Below are positions 10,000-20,842 of a stretch of DNA of 64,000 bases, one piece after another. Position numbers and translations under genes: made by a program. The stretch's first letter is position 1, and every line of letters begins with the position of its first letter. The stretch is from Parelaphostrongylus tenuis (Eukaryota; Nematoda; Chromadorea; Rhabditida; Metastrongylidae). The DNA lies in the NCBI GenBank assembly GCA_019055375.1, contig JAHQIW010000029.1, positions 186,001 to 250,000 of the forward strand. Direction: 5' to 3'. The notes under the pieces were generated by a model, which was given only the letters and a program-made list of their open reading frames with translations, had not been told where the DNA came from and ran no database searches.

Positions 10000-12895
10000 T
10001 TATGATGATCACTATGTCACCTAACGCCTTGAGAAGGCCTAAAACATTTCCACAGATTATAAGTAGTTGTGTTTCAAAGTTATGACCATGTAACACTTCA
10101 AGAAAAAAGACAGGAACGAATAAGTAACTAACTGTGATGAAGATAAATAACGACTTGTAAACTAAGACGGTCAGAACATCACGGTCTGAGAGTTAACAAG
10201 GATAAGTGTCTTAAGCACAGCGGATCTCCTAGTAAAAAAGCAACAGGCATACCTTATGTTCTGGTGAGAATATCGTCATTGGAAAAAGAAACAATCACAT
10301 TCCTTTCAATGTCGCTTTTATGTCAGTTCGCTGAGTGCCTAAACGTCGGTTTTCCTTACATTCTTCTAGAATACTTTTACTTTTATTACAGTGCATGATA
10401 GAGATGTTGGGAATCTATTTCGCGAATAGAGCAAGGTCTGAATGGCGATCTCGACCGCTTGAGATATACGAGAATGATTTTTCATATGAGGATGCTAAAA
10501 TCCCAAAAATTTCGTGTGTAATTGCTCGTCAAAGCGCACAGGCTGTTATGTACTTAAATACTAATGTTATGTACTTATGCTGAAATGAATCTGTGGACAC
10601 ATTAATAAGTAACTTACGACTACAAAATTGGAAGCCTCACAGGTTAATCGGTTGAACATCGCAATGTAATATTGGAATTCCTGAGGTAATCAAATATACG
10701 GGGTTCTTGTTTATGTAGAAGCTCAACTGTATACGTAAATACCTGATGGTTTTAATCGCGTGGATTTATTCGGTTTGTCGCTGGCGACTTATCTTTAATT
10801 CTTTGCACTAACGAAGTCTTTCACTGTTTCCTTCTTTTGTGACACAGTAACGTTTTCGTTTTTTTTTCTGACGGAGAAATCGGCTACTGGGAATAAAGTA
10901 TTGGAGCCGATATGAAGCTCACCTGGATATGTCCCTAAGAATGAGTCGGAAAAACATAAGGTCGGAAAATTTTTTGCGCTGTAAAACTAGCAGAAATTCT
11001 GTTATATATAGCTACTTTCTGGATGAAGTTGATTGATTCCACATCCTACGAACTAGCTCCTTGAGAGCTCGCTAGGTTCACGATAGAAAAGTCTATCCAG
11101 CCTATTTTTTCTACGTATTTTGAATACTGTGAAACAGAGAATCTACTTTGTAAACTGTGCCGAAATCTCAGCCTCTTGACTGTAGCAGCAGGAGCAAACA
11201 TATCAAATTGAGGAGGTAAAAAAGGGAGCGTTGAACACATTCACGCTGCATGCGTCTTACTGTTAATTGAACGGAAAGCCATAAAACGTTCACGATAGAG
11301 TAACAATGTTACGACATCGCTGCCGATTATCTTGAAATATGGGTATCTGTACCCAGATTTAGTCAACTTTTATTCGCATAGCATTACTGGATAATACACT
11401 TAAAGACTGGAGGTTTACATCCCCACACATGAGCCATCCGGAAATTTAAATACGCCAATCAATAAGAATCTCTTCTGGCCCGTAATTTGTTCTTTGACCG
11501 CTCTTTTTCTTTTGAAAAACACAAAAGAATGGTTGTCATTTCCACCTTTTCCACAAAACATACACTTTAGGGTGTACACACATATACATAACGCTGAAGT
11601 AAAACAAATACCATAAAGATCATACGTAAATTTTTTTTACGAAACTCTACCTTGTATCTTAATAACTGCCTCCAAGGAAGGATTTCGAAATCATCGTAGG
11701 AACGTATTAGAAAAATTCTTGGCTTTCAAAAGATCAAATTTCTTCAACATGCGGCCAATAAATATGGTTGGGTGGCGCTCACAGATTCTAATAGCCCCTA
11801 TCGTTGTACTTGCGTAACGCATCATTCTTGTCGTCCACTATTATGTTCGCAGTTTTTGTAGGTCGAAGAGATAATGAAAGCGCCAGCACCTTAACAGAAT
11901 ATCTAGATCTCGGAAGTTATTGTATAATCCCAATAGGTATGAAGCACCTACCTGATGTTAGAAAAGTTTTTCAACGCATGCATATCTAGGAGAGGTTAAT
12001 TTTACTTCACTTTATCAATAAATTCAATGACATCCACTCAAAAATTGCTAGTATGTGACAAATTATCTTACGAGAAGTTGAGAAAAAACATGGCAAAATA
12101 ATTAAACATGGACACATAAAGAAATCAGCAACACTCGTTGCATCCAACAGAGGTTGGTATATTCAAGATAGTTTACCACTCACTTCTTCATTAAGTAGCG
12201 ATAACCTCCATTCAAGGTACTACGAGTATGTGGCAACACCGTTTGTAAGAAACTGAGAAAAAAAAAAGACTTGGAGAAATTATTGAGCATAGACACATGA
12301 AGGTATTGAGAAGAACACCCGTTGCTGCTCAGAATGCATCACTCAGTAGAAGCGAAATTCTCAAAACATTATTGGTTCCATAAGTTTTCATTCAGCGGAC
12401 ATGAAGTTGTTAGAGACGATCTATATAGCACAATATAGTCAACTGAAATGACTTACCTTTCAACGGTTGCGCTTTTTTCAGAGAGTCAATTTGATGAGCA
12501 ACACTCGGCGAAATATTTCATAACCAAAGCAGTTGATTGAAAAGCAAAATGATGAGTATCTGATAGGAGTACAATCATACAGCAATTACTATGTTCATGT
12601 TTACGTGCTGAGTCTTATCTACTTTGCTTATGAGTGTATTTGGCCGAGTAGACTGAACGTTAACTGGACCATAGTAGTTTCTGTGGAAGGCAAAATGGCC
12701 GAAATGTTAGTCATTGCATCTGTCTATTTTATGTATTTTACATTGTACTGAAAAGATCGTCTCTTAATGGCCTCGTGTCCACTAAATAAGAAAGTTACGT
12801 AACCATTCGATCATTGTTATGGATAATCGACATTTGGTCCTAGAAACATTGGACCATTTCAATAATAAATCTATAGAAATGGGGCCTGACATCAG
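10000..12895. other. Mostly unassigned, one possible exon
   Basis: No gene I can defend. The one candidate is the open frame after TTTTATTACAG at 10391, listed separately. The rest is AT-rich without repeated family motifs that I recognise. Confidence 0.4.
10392..10583 (+). CDS. Possible orphan exon
   Basis: A strong acceptor (ACTTTTATTACAG) precedes an open frame starting CMIEMLGIYFANRARSEWRS and continuing RPLEIYENDFSYEDAKIPKI. Residue composition looks protein-like. No donor is clear and no neighbouring exon was found. Function unknown. Confidence 0.25.
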   Translation, partial: CMIEMLGIYFANRARSEWRSRPLEIYENDFSYEDAKIPKISCVIARQSAQAVMYLNTNVMYLC

Positions 12896-12904
12896 AATTG
12901 CTAA

Positions 12905-13301
12905 AAAAGTTTTGAAAAATGCTTGTAACTTTTTCAAGTGTAGGTCATTTTTTGTGTTTTTGAGCTCATTTGAAAGATCGCCTTCTCCCGCGTTGATTGG
13001 TATATAAATTATTTACTTAGATTAAGATGGAGTTCATAAGGGATCAAATTAGTTTGTTGATGATGCACGAACTGCTGTTGGGTTCAAGTGAAACGCTGGC
13101 AAGTGAACGCATCAATCTGGCAACGCATCCATCAAATTTTTATGCTCGCGGAATCGATCTTTTGCCGGAGAGGTGGCAGGAAGTGCTTCGAGTTAAAGGG
13201 GAGTACTTTGAGTATTAGTTTTGTCTTTGTTCGGGTGTAATAGGTGTACAAATAAATGTTTTACAAGCATTTTTCCAGAACTTTTTCATCAACCTTTTAA
13301 C
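12905..13301 (+). mobile_element. Internally deleted mariner (copy 2)
   Basis: Inverted ends: AAAAAAGTTTTGAAAAATGC at left, and GGTTGATGAAAAAGTTCTGG with AAAAATGCTTGTAA read in reverse at right. Same family and similar length (about 395 bp) as the copy at 9.6 kb, with a similar internal deletion. Confidence 0.8.
13027..13218 (+). CDS. Mini-mariner fusion peptide (63 aa)
   Basis: Intact frame from ATG to TAG inside mariner copy 2. Residues 1-30 (MEFIRDQISLLMMHELLLGS and on) are the N-terminal helix-turn-helix end of a mariner transposase. Residues 37-63 (FYARGIDLLPERWQEVLRV and on to GEYFEY) are the extreme C-terminus. The whole DDD catalytic core and linker are deleted in frame. It is most simply a deletion derivative. 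A small DNA-binding repressor role is possible but there is no direct evidence. Copy 1 has the same layout with a frame break. Confidence 0.6.
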   Translation: MEFIRDQISLLMMHELLLGSSETLASERINLATHPSNFYARGIDLLPERWQEVLRVKGEYFEY

Positions 13302-13582
13302 ATTTAGTGATGACGAATACAAGTCTCACTGATAACATCAGGTTGTAGAGATCCAACAATCGATCGATATTTGATTGCGTTGTTGTTGTCGCTGTTTTGA
13401 TGTTTTGATATACTTGTTGTTTTGCCTTTTACTACTGTACAAGATAATAGCTGTTGAAGTGATGCCTACGAGAAATTTAGTAGTTAGATGAAAGCTGATG
13501 ACTCGTCCATTCCTATAGTTGACAGCGTATTCCACGCACAGTCAAGTGCTCGCTGGGTGTATTCGACTAGCTGGAGTTTAAA

Positions 13583-13771
13583 TTGTTGAATAAGCCCGAC
13601 CAGTTAGAGCTGAATTCGAACGGCTTATTGTTTCTCAATTCGCCACAAATGTCGTTTGAGAAGCCTGTCTGCAAACAGCGAAGCGACATTGAAGACATCG
13701 GTGCGTTTGGACGACGACCAGAAGGAGATATGAGCGGAATCAAACGAGTGACGTCCAAAATTCTGCAATAA
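13583..13771 (+). CDS. Possible terminal exon, unknown
   Basis: Open frame containing LNSNGLLFLNSPQMSFEKPV and ending KRVTSKILQ then TAA, where the stop lies inside an AATAAA poly(A)-like hexamer. No upstream exon was found, and mirrored open frames exist on the other strand. Confidence 0.25.
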   Translation: MLNKPDQLELNSNGLLFLNSPQMSFEKPVCKQRSDIEDIGAFGRRPEGDMSGIKRVTSKILQ

Positions 13772-13859
13772 ACTGTAGATAATTCAAAAACTTCATAAAT
13801 TTGATGCTGCAGTACGTTTTTTGATGGCAAATTACTAGGGATGAGTGAAATTGAATAAA

Positions 13860-14640
13860 ATATTGGATGAAAAAGCCATGCTATTATGAAGCAGTGGTAG
13901 CCGAGAGCGTGGCCCAGCGACTGTTTATGCGACCTACAAGAAATCAGGGCATTAAGTCAGGACCTGGATCGTTGTCTTCACGCAACACTTACTTGGAATC
14001 GATCAATTGAACGCCTAGATACACCTCAGTATGTCTGTTGCCGATAATTCAAGTGGAATCGTCTCTACTAGCGATCTACGACATCTTTAATAAGACAGAA
14101 TTCTCATGCAGCAGCCGAAACACCGTGTGAAATGCTAAAAGACCCTTTGCAGAGAATGAATGTGAGGAAACCATCAGCGTTTAGGAGAGCCGAGATCTGC
14201 ACAGTGAATCCTAACCAGCTGTGTAAAGAAAGTGCTTTCGTGAGACAAAAGTCCTATTTAGAAACCACAGCACAAACTATAAAAGTGCAAAGATTAACTC
14301 AGAAAAATTTTTTGTAAGAAATCTCACCTGTCTCTTGAGCTGAACTCAAAATGCTCGGTGAAGCATTCATTGCATCAACGAATAAAAAAAAAAACAGAAA
14401 CTAGAAACATAAGGAATTGGTGAAAAAATTTTTTGTATTTTTTGCTTTGGAGCCTCGGTAAATGCTGTGGGATTGCATAAGACCTTGTTTCAACGCAAAT
14501 TTACTTTTTAGGAAATATAGTAGCTATACGAAACATTGCTATTCTTTTTATGATGCGTTTTTTTAGGTTCTTTCTTAGACGCGGACAAATGAAGAAACAA
14601 CTTCTTTCACAGGACAAGTAATATTTATAAGAGTATCAGT
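13860..14640. other. No gene seen
   Basis: Short broken frames only. Possibly old transposon, but no diagnostic motif. Confidence 0.4.
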
Positions 14641-14647
14641 AATCTTT

Positions 14648-14915
14648 ACGTCGCACACGAAGTCAATGTTCGATCTCGCGCTCATGGCTCACCATGCCAT
14701 CCATCCCTTCGGGGCCGGTGTATCGATACCAGACTGGTCTCAGACTTGCCTGGAAGGATAAGCAGCACTGACTCGGTTTAGTGGAAGGCCACCTCGAGTT
14801 ATTGTAAAGGCCACATATGCATTCAATCACCTCAAACGAAGTTAAAATTGAAGAAGAATGCATGGCGCATCTTTCACAGATTGATCAACGCCGAGAGCTT
14901 TATCCTTTTATTAGC
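14648..14915 (+). repeat. SINE-A copy, 5'-truncated
   Basis: Begins within the tRNA-like head at TCGCACACGAAGTCAATG, then TTCGATCTCGCGCTCATGG and the SINE-A body, ending GAGAGCTTTATCCTTTTA. Confidence 0.8.
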
Positions 14916-15179
14916 AATCATTCGAAAGCTCAAATCTCTGCTTACCGCTTTACGTGCTCCTTTTCTGAAAAAACCTCTTCATAACGCTGTAGCATTCAAA
15001 ATGAAATCATGTCTTCCACAGGCCGAGCGTTTTTATTATTACTTCGTTGGAATAACGAAAACCATATGAACGTCCAGGAAATCTCGTAGTGTCAGAGTCA
15101 TGCATCTTATCTGGAATTTCTTGCAAAGCGGAAAAAAGTTTTAAATCAAATAGCAAAAATTTTGCTCCATATGTAAGCC

Positions 15180-15490
15180 ACGAGCGCATGTGGCGCAGTG
15201 GTTAGAGGTGCCTGCGTCGCACACGAGGTCAGTGGTTCGATCTCGCGCTCGTGGCTCACCAAGCCATCCATCCCTCCGGGATTGGTAAATTGGTACCAGA
15301 CAGGTCTCAGACTTGTCGGGGAGGATAAGCAGCACTGACTCGATTCAGCGGGAAGCCACCGCGAGTCATTGTAAAGGCCAGATGTGCATTCAATCATCTC
15401 AGACGAAGTTAAAAATTGAAGTCGAATGCATGGCGCATCCCTCAGGGATCGATCAACGCCGAGAGCTTTATCCTTTTTTATCCTTTATGT
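15180..15490 (+). repeat. SINE-A copy, full length (reference copy)
   Basis: Best-preserved copy: A box GTGGCGCAGTGGTTAGAGG, B box GTGGTTCGATCTCGC, body with GGCTCACCAAGCCATCCATC and GGTACCAGACAGGTCTCAG, and a 3' end of repeated TTTATCC units. The tRNA-derived head and short tandem tail are typical of a SINE, probably mobilised by a LINE such as the RTE copies here. Confidence 0.85.
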
Positions 15491-15639
15491 AAGCCACGCC
15501 AACGCGATCGACCTATCGCCGTATGAAATTCACGACCAGCAAACTTCCAGCTCGCGCCCAGCACACACCCTAACCGATAAGCAGATGCTCAGCGTATGTG
15601 AAACTCAATCTAATATATCCTAATACACTACAATGAAAC

Positions 15640-16950
15640 GATCTTTCTAGAAGATAAGCAAAGCGTTGGAATCGCCAAACTTACGCTATCGAATGGTTGC
15701 TTATAATTTCAGCGAATAGAACATTACGCTATCATGCGAGAGATATGCTGTGAAACACAATTGCCTTCTTTCTGCTATAGCGCTATAAAAAGGCTTTAAA
15801 AAAAAACAGGTACGCAGTGCAGTAGCCAGATGCTAGGGACTTAAGATTTCGATTGATTACTAACACTCTTAAGAAAAAGAAGGAAAATCGACGGCACCTA
15901 TGTGAAGTAGGATTTTTGTCATTTGATTACGAGTTGTTTCGCAGCTTAGGAAGAACTCCAGATTAAGCGTATGACTCTGACACTAGAAATTTTCTCTACA
16001 CGTTCATGTGCTTTTTGTGCCTCCAACGGAGTATTAGTTGTATTTTGCAACAAATATAATTTTATTCTAAATCTAAAACACTATAAAAGGGCCTATTAAA
16101 ACACCGGCTGGCTATCGCGTTAGCCAGAGAGTTACGCTTTCCAAAGATCACTTTTATGAAGAGTTTTTGTCTAACGCAAAACTGATTTCTTCATCCCGTG
16201 CCGTCTAACGGAAGAGAACATAAGTTTCATCAGAATAATTAGATAAGATGAAAAATAATGCGTCTAAGCTCTACAGAAGTTGAAGTTGCCGATGCGTCAA
16301 TCTTCAGATATGAAAAGATACACCATCTTCGCGAAAGCTTCGATGGGGATAGTTCGCAGGACAGTATTGATTGTTCATGCCGCGGTCAAGTAAAAAAAAG
16401 TCCTTTGATTTTCTGTATTGCTTTGACTTTTCATAAATTTCCTAGTGCTTATTAGTGCAGCTTTTGCCGTGAAATATAAGGACCATGTTAAATGCCGATA
16501 TTTCTTCAAACATACAAGTTGACCGCTGGTTGTTGACAGCGATGATAGCCGAAATATAGCTGAACGGAAGGCAAAGCAAGGGTTTTGGTTATTGTGTGGA
16601 TAACACTCCAGTCCTAGCCCATGGAAAAGTTGATTCCAGATCCCACAGCTTCCTAAAGGGTCAGGGTGCCGGTCGTATCTCAGCATCCTTCTAAACTATT
16701 CGACACCATAATCTCTCATAAAAAGGTAAACAATAAATGAAAGCTGAACAATGTGAAAGCACTTATTTCTATTAATAGCCGTCAAACATAAAGATTGCTT
16801 TGTGAGTTGAAAACGATTGCTAAGAATAATCGATATGTCGAAGTCTGCGGATCCAACCAATAAATTATTATGCAGAGTTAATGGTACTTTTCCTTCATCT
16901 GCTCGCCGTTCCGACCCTTCAGAAATTAGCTTGCGCTTGTTTTTGACGAT
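15640..16950. other. No defensible gene
   Basis: A frame at 16258-16390 (ending CSCRGQ before a GTAAAA) looks faintly exon-like but has no acceptor or partner exon. Otherwise unassigned. Confidence 0.35.
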
Positions 16951-16956
16951 CAAATG

Positions 16957-18140
16957 ATCATTCGATAGCTTGGATCAAAAGAATTTGAATGGTGTATTCC
17001 GTCTTCAAAAAGGTCATGTTATTGCGCTAAAAGAGCAAAAACAATGTTTTGTTTCTCATTCTGTAACCTCTTCTGGACCAAAGCTTTTCCATCGGAGTTT
17101 TGATAATCAGTAGGTAGGTCAGATCTTAAGAATCATAGTCTATTAGGTTCTAGAATGGATCACGCATGACGCTGTAACAGCCAAAAGAAGTTTAGGTTTC
17201 TCAAAACTGGACCACTTCTATTATTCTCTCCTCACTTTGATATCTTTGAAGGAAAATGCATTTTTTGGCACTTCCAATGTTCAAGTAGCCATTCGATAGT
17301 CCAGATCGTAAGAATTTTGGAGGTGCGAATCATCTTCAGAAACTCCTTTTTATTGAGTTGAAGGTGCAAGAATAAATTTTTGTTTCTCATTCAAAGATTT
17401 CTCGCTTACCAAAGCTTTCCTTTGGATTTAGTAAGCAGTCGATAGACCAGATCTCAAGAATTACAGTGATTTATTTGACTTTGAATGTGGACCTCGTATC
17501 ACACTGTAACAGCCAAAAAAGATTGGCTTCGTAGAACTGGAAAAAAGCACCGAGTGCGGAACCCACTTTTCTTGTGGTTTTTATGAAGCACTAAGAAGTC
17601 CGTTTAGAAAGCCAAAAATATCCGAATCCTTAATTTGGTTTGATTTTGAAAACCATGAGAGAGAGACGCTGGTCAGCTAGAAACTTCAAACGAGTAAACA
17701 AACTGTTATATTTGCTCTTTCAGCGCAATAACAAGCCCATTTCGTAGGTGAAATACACCATCAACATTCTCTTGATTTGAGTTATCGAATGACTATTTAA
17801 ATATTAGAAACGACTGAAAAATACTTTTTTACCAAGGGATCGAAATGAGGAGAGCATAATTGAAGTAATGCATTTTTTGTGAAACCCAATATTTTTTGGT
17901 TGCTGCAGCGTAATATCAGGTCCTTTATAAAAATTAATCAAATCACTGGAATCCCTGAAATTTGATATATTGATTGATTACTAGGACTCCAAGGAAAAAG
18001 CTTTGGTTAGCGAGAAATCTTCCAATGGGAAACAAAATTTTATTTTTGCGCTTTGAGCGCAATGAGAAGGCTTTTCAAAGACGAGATAAACCATTCAAAT
18101 TTTATTGCTTTGTGTTATCGAACGAGTATTTGAACATCAA
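16957..18140. repeat. Long fold-back repeat (two nested arm pairs)
   Basis: Left units (about 16957-17130 and 17283-17465) start with TCATTCGATAG or CCATTCGATAG, hold TGTTTCTCATT, and end near a GATAATCAGTAG or AAGCAGTCGATAG block. Right units (about 17640-17800 and 17945-18140) are the same in reverse, ending GTTATCGAATGAC and GTTATCGAACGAG. The element is an A-B-B'-A' palindrome about 1.2 kb long without coding capacity. Shorter relatives lie near 3.3, 7.2 and 21.8 kb. Confidence 0.65.
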
Positions 18141-18149
18141 AAATGAGTA

Positions 18150-18770
18150 AGAAATACGTTTTTTTAAGGGGTTGATACGGGAGCAGGTAACGAAAAACAC
18201 CGAATTATTCAATTAGCTGTAAGAGTTCATCTTGAACAACAATCATCTAGTTGGAGAAATCTTTCAATTTCTTGACGCAAGTTACACTTCTAATGCAGAA
18301 TTGCAGCCAGCATTGGCTTATTTATAGTTGGCCTTGTTGATGAAACTTCTTCACAAAAGACCTTGTCTTCGGCTTGGTTCTGCTGTTGTACAAAAATCAT
18401 AAGGCGATTAACCATTGAGGAACAATTTTATGCCATATGTAAACACTTGCTCACTTTCTCACGCCGTAGTCGAGTCACAAAATCTTGGAGGAAAAATTTG
18501 AAAGTCCAAGTGAACCAAAAATCTATTAAAAAATAAGATACAAACCTGTAAAATAAACAGCGGAGCGTTATTAGTTCCTTCCTTGTGCAGAGGCGCGCAC
18601 TTTTTCAATATCCGTCACCACATTCACACTCCTCTTTAACAGAAACTGGGACCTTGCTCTGCAACTATTACTTGTACTGGACTAACTATCTAATAATTTT
18701 TTAGAGAAAATTAAGCGTCAAGTGTTAGGAGGAAGTTGCAGCGTGATGAAACATTTTATCTTTTTTTCAC
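18150..18770. other. No gene seen
   Basis: AT-rich, no exon or repeat family recognised. Confidence 0.4.
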
Positions 18771-18778
18771 TGTGGTGT

Positions 18779-18905
18779 AGTGGCGCAGTATGCGCAGTGG
18801 TAAGAGATGTTCTTTGTGAGCGCTCAATCGCTGAATCAAACCTCATTCGATCGACCATGCCTGCTACCACGTCTAGGTTAGAAAGTTGGTACTAGCAGGG
18901 TATGA
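18779..18905 (+). repeat. tRNA-like SINE head
   Basis: GTGGCGCAGTATGCGCAGTG with TAAGAG, then TGCCTGCTACCACGTCTAGG and a TTGGTACTAGC as in SINE-A. Diverged. Confidence 0.45.
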
Positions 18906-19119
18906 AGAAACTTTTCTTGTTTGCGGATGCCTGGAGTGCTTTTGAAGAAGACATGAGAATACTTTAGTTGGGCCACCGAGGGGAGTATAGGAAGAATCAT
19001 TTCAAAGGGAATCCACCAACGCCCATGATAGCTGGTCTGCATAATGTGTAAAATTGAAGCGAGATAATTCCTTTGTGGAATTTTTTCGCAATAGGATGCC
19101 AATTCTTTTGTCAGCTCAG

Positions 19120-19960
19120 TAACAAGGAATTTAAAAATCTCAATAGCTATGGCTCACCGCTTGTAATTCTCAAATCACATGTGATAGACATAAACTTCAG
19201 TCTTCGTTAGAAATTCTTGTGAAAAGCAATAGCAATGCGAGATTGAACTGCTCCGTATTAGTACTAATGCGTCCGGAACCAGTGTAGCAGATGGATAGAT
19301 CTTTATTGGTTTCTACAACGACCTCGATAAATATCTCTAGTATGCCAACACATCGCTCCAATCTCTCCATCTAGCTATCATGCTACTTTAGCTCGCCAAC
19401 TCGTCGATTAATCATTTGGAACACTTACATTCAAACAATGGCGCTGTCCGCCAGAAATGATCAGCACCGTATTTGCGTTGTTACTAATGTCAATAAAGCA
19501 CTTTCCCATGAAATTGTACAATTTTCGATAGCGACAGTTGTGCAACATAGGAAGTTGATTGCCGACCGATGACGGCTATATGCCTGTGTCGGAGTACAGC
19601 ACCACTCACTACCGGGTCATCCTCTCGTACATTTGTAGTGTAGATTCCAATAATTTATTTATACTCATTATCTACAGGACCTGTTTCACCTCTACTGAAC
19701 AGATTTCAAAACTTGCATTCGATTCGTTTTCTGTTATCTGTAATAATATGGAGGTTTGCGAGCGTGCTTTTTAGATGTCGATTGCTGTTTGAGGACTGTT
19801 GTCTTCCTTGTAAATGTCGTTGAATATTGAACGGGTTGATTGGACCTAAACTCATGAAATAGCCCGGCTATTGCGCTGTCACTTGGATTGCAAGGGTAAA
19901 CTGTTCCCAGAGAAGTCCGATGCTCATTTTCTAAGCTCAAATGGATGACAAGCTTGGTAA
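19120..19960. other. No gene seen
   Basis: No splice-bounded coding sequence recognised. Confidence 0.4.
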
Positions 19961-19961
19961 A

Positions 19962-20036
19962 CCGGCAGCGGAGTTGAACCATAATATTAGTAAGGAATGA
20001 ATGGCATCATACCCACTGCGCTACCGATCTCCACAG
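19962..20036 (-). repeat. tRNA-like sequence
   Basis: Reverse strand GATCGGTAGCGCAGTGGGTA (A box) and ATGGTTCAACTCCGCTGCCG (B box). Spacing is close to a tRNA, but the arms do not all pair; most likely a SINE head. Confidence 0.4.
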
Positions 20037-20691
20037 TGAAACTAAATCTACTAAAATACACGAACTTGTTGACTGAACCTATTGGATCGGATGGCAAAAG
20101 GTAGTTTGGATTGACTGTACTGGTGAGCTTTGGACACCAAGCACTAGTGCTAGAACCGTTGCGGGTGCTATTATAACACCGAATACTTTTGGAAATATCA
20201 AAACGAAGCACCATTTTTATGCATGCATTTTGATGTTCTTGAAAAAGTTTTCTTTTTACTGGAGTAAATCTAACTTTTGATACAGTTTCCAACTGATGAT
20301 CGCTGGATCCGCTGGCGTAAAGATCAGCGCTTCTGAAAAATATGCACGAGTTGAAAAAGGTTCTCACAAAAACCATACTTCAAATCTTTTGTGATTTTAT
20401 GTTTAAATTACATACATGCCCATCACTGCGCGCAATTAACAGATGAAAAATGGCTCAAAGGGAACGTTTTAGAGCGCAATTTCTGTGTTTCCCCGCTTTA
20501 CTGTTTATTTTCGTCAAATCCGAAAAAACTAGAGCTCACTGGGTTTTTAAGGTCACTGTTGTGTTTAGTTTCCGGAGTAAAAAAAGGAAAAAAGGCATGT
20601 GTAAGCCAAAAAAGGTCTCATTTGATTGGCCCATTCGAAGGAGTTATAGGAGGCGCACGTATGCTGTTGTGGATGCATCGTATATTGTGAT

Positions 20692-20842
20692 TCATGAAAA
20701 AGACATTGGATACTTTGGTATATTTCTGAGCTTTTGTAGATAATTTGTGACCAACTGCTTCCGTTGAACATCTGACACATCAACAGAACTGCTAGGTTTC
20801 GCCGATGGCCGATAAAATCTGCAGATATTACACTCAAAAGTG
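20692..20842 (-). CDS. Terminal exon
   Basis: Acceptor ATTTTTTTAG. Encodes TFECNICRFYRPSAKPSSSV and then DVSDVQRKQLVTNYLQKL, ending NIPKYPMSFS and TGA. The phase matches the previous exon. Confidence 0.65.

Noticed and set aside
19987..20376. Minus-strand 129-codon frame
   Set aside because: It runs into a tRNA-like repeat and lies beyond the stop of the membrane-protein gene; no family motif.
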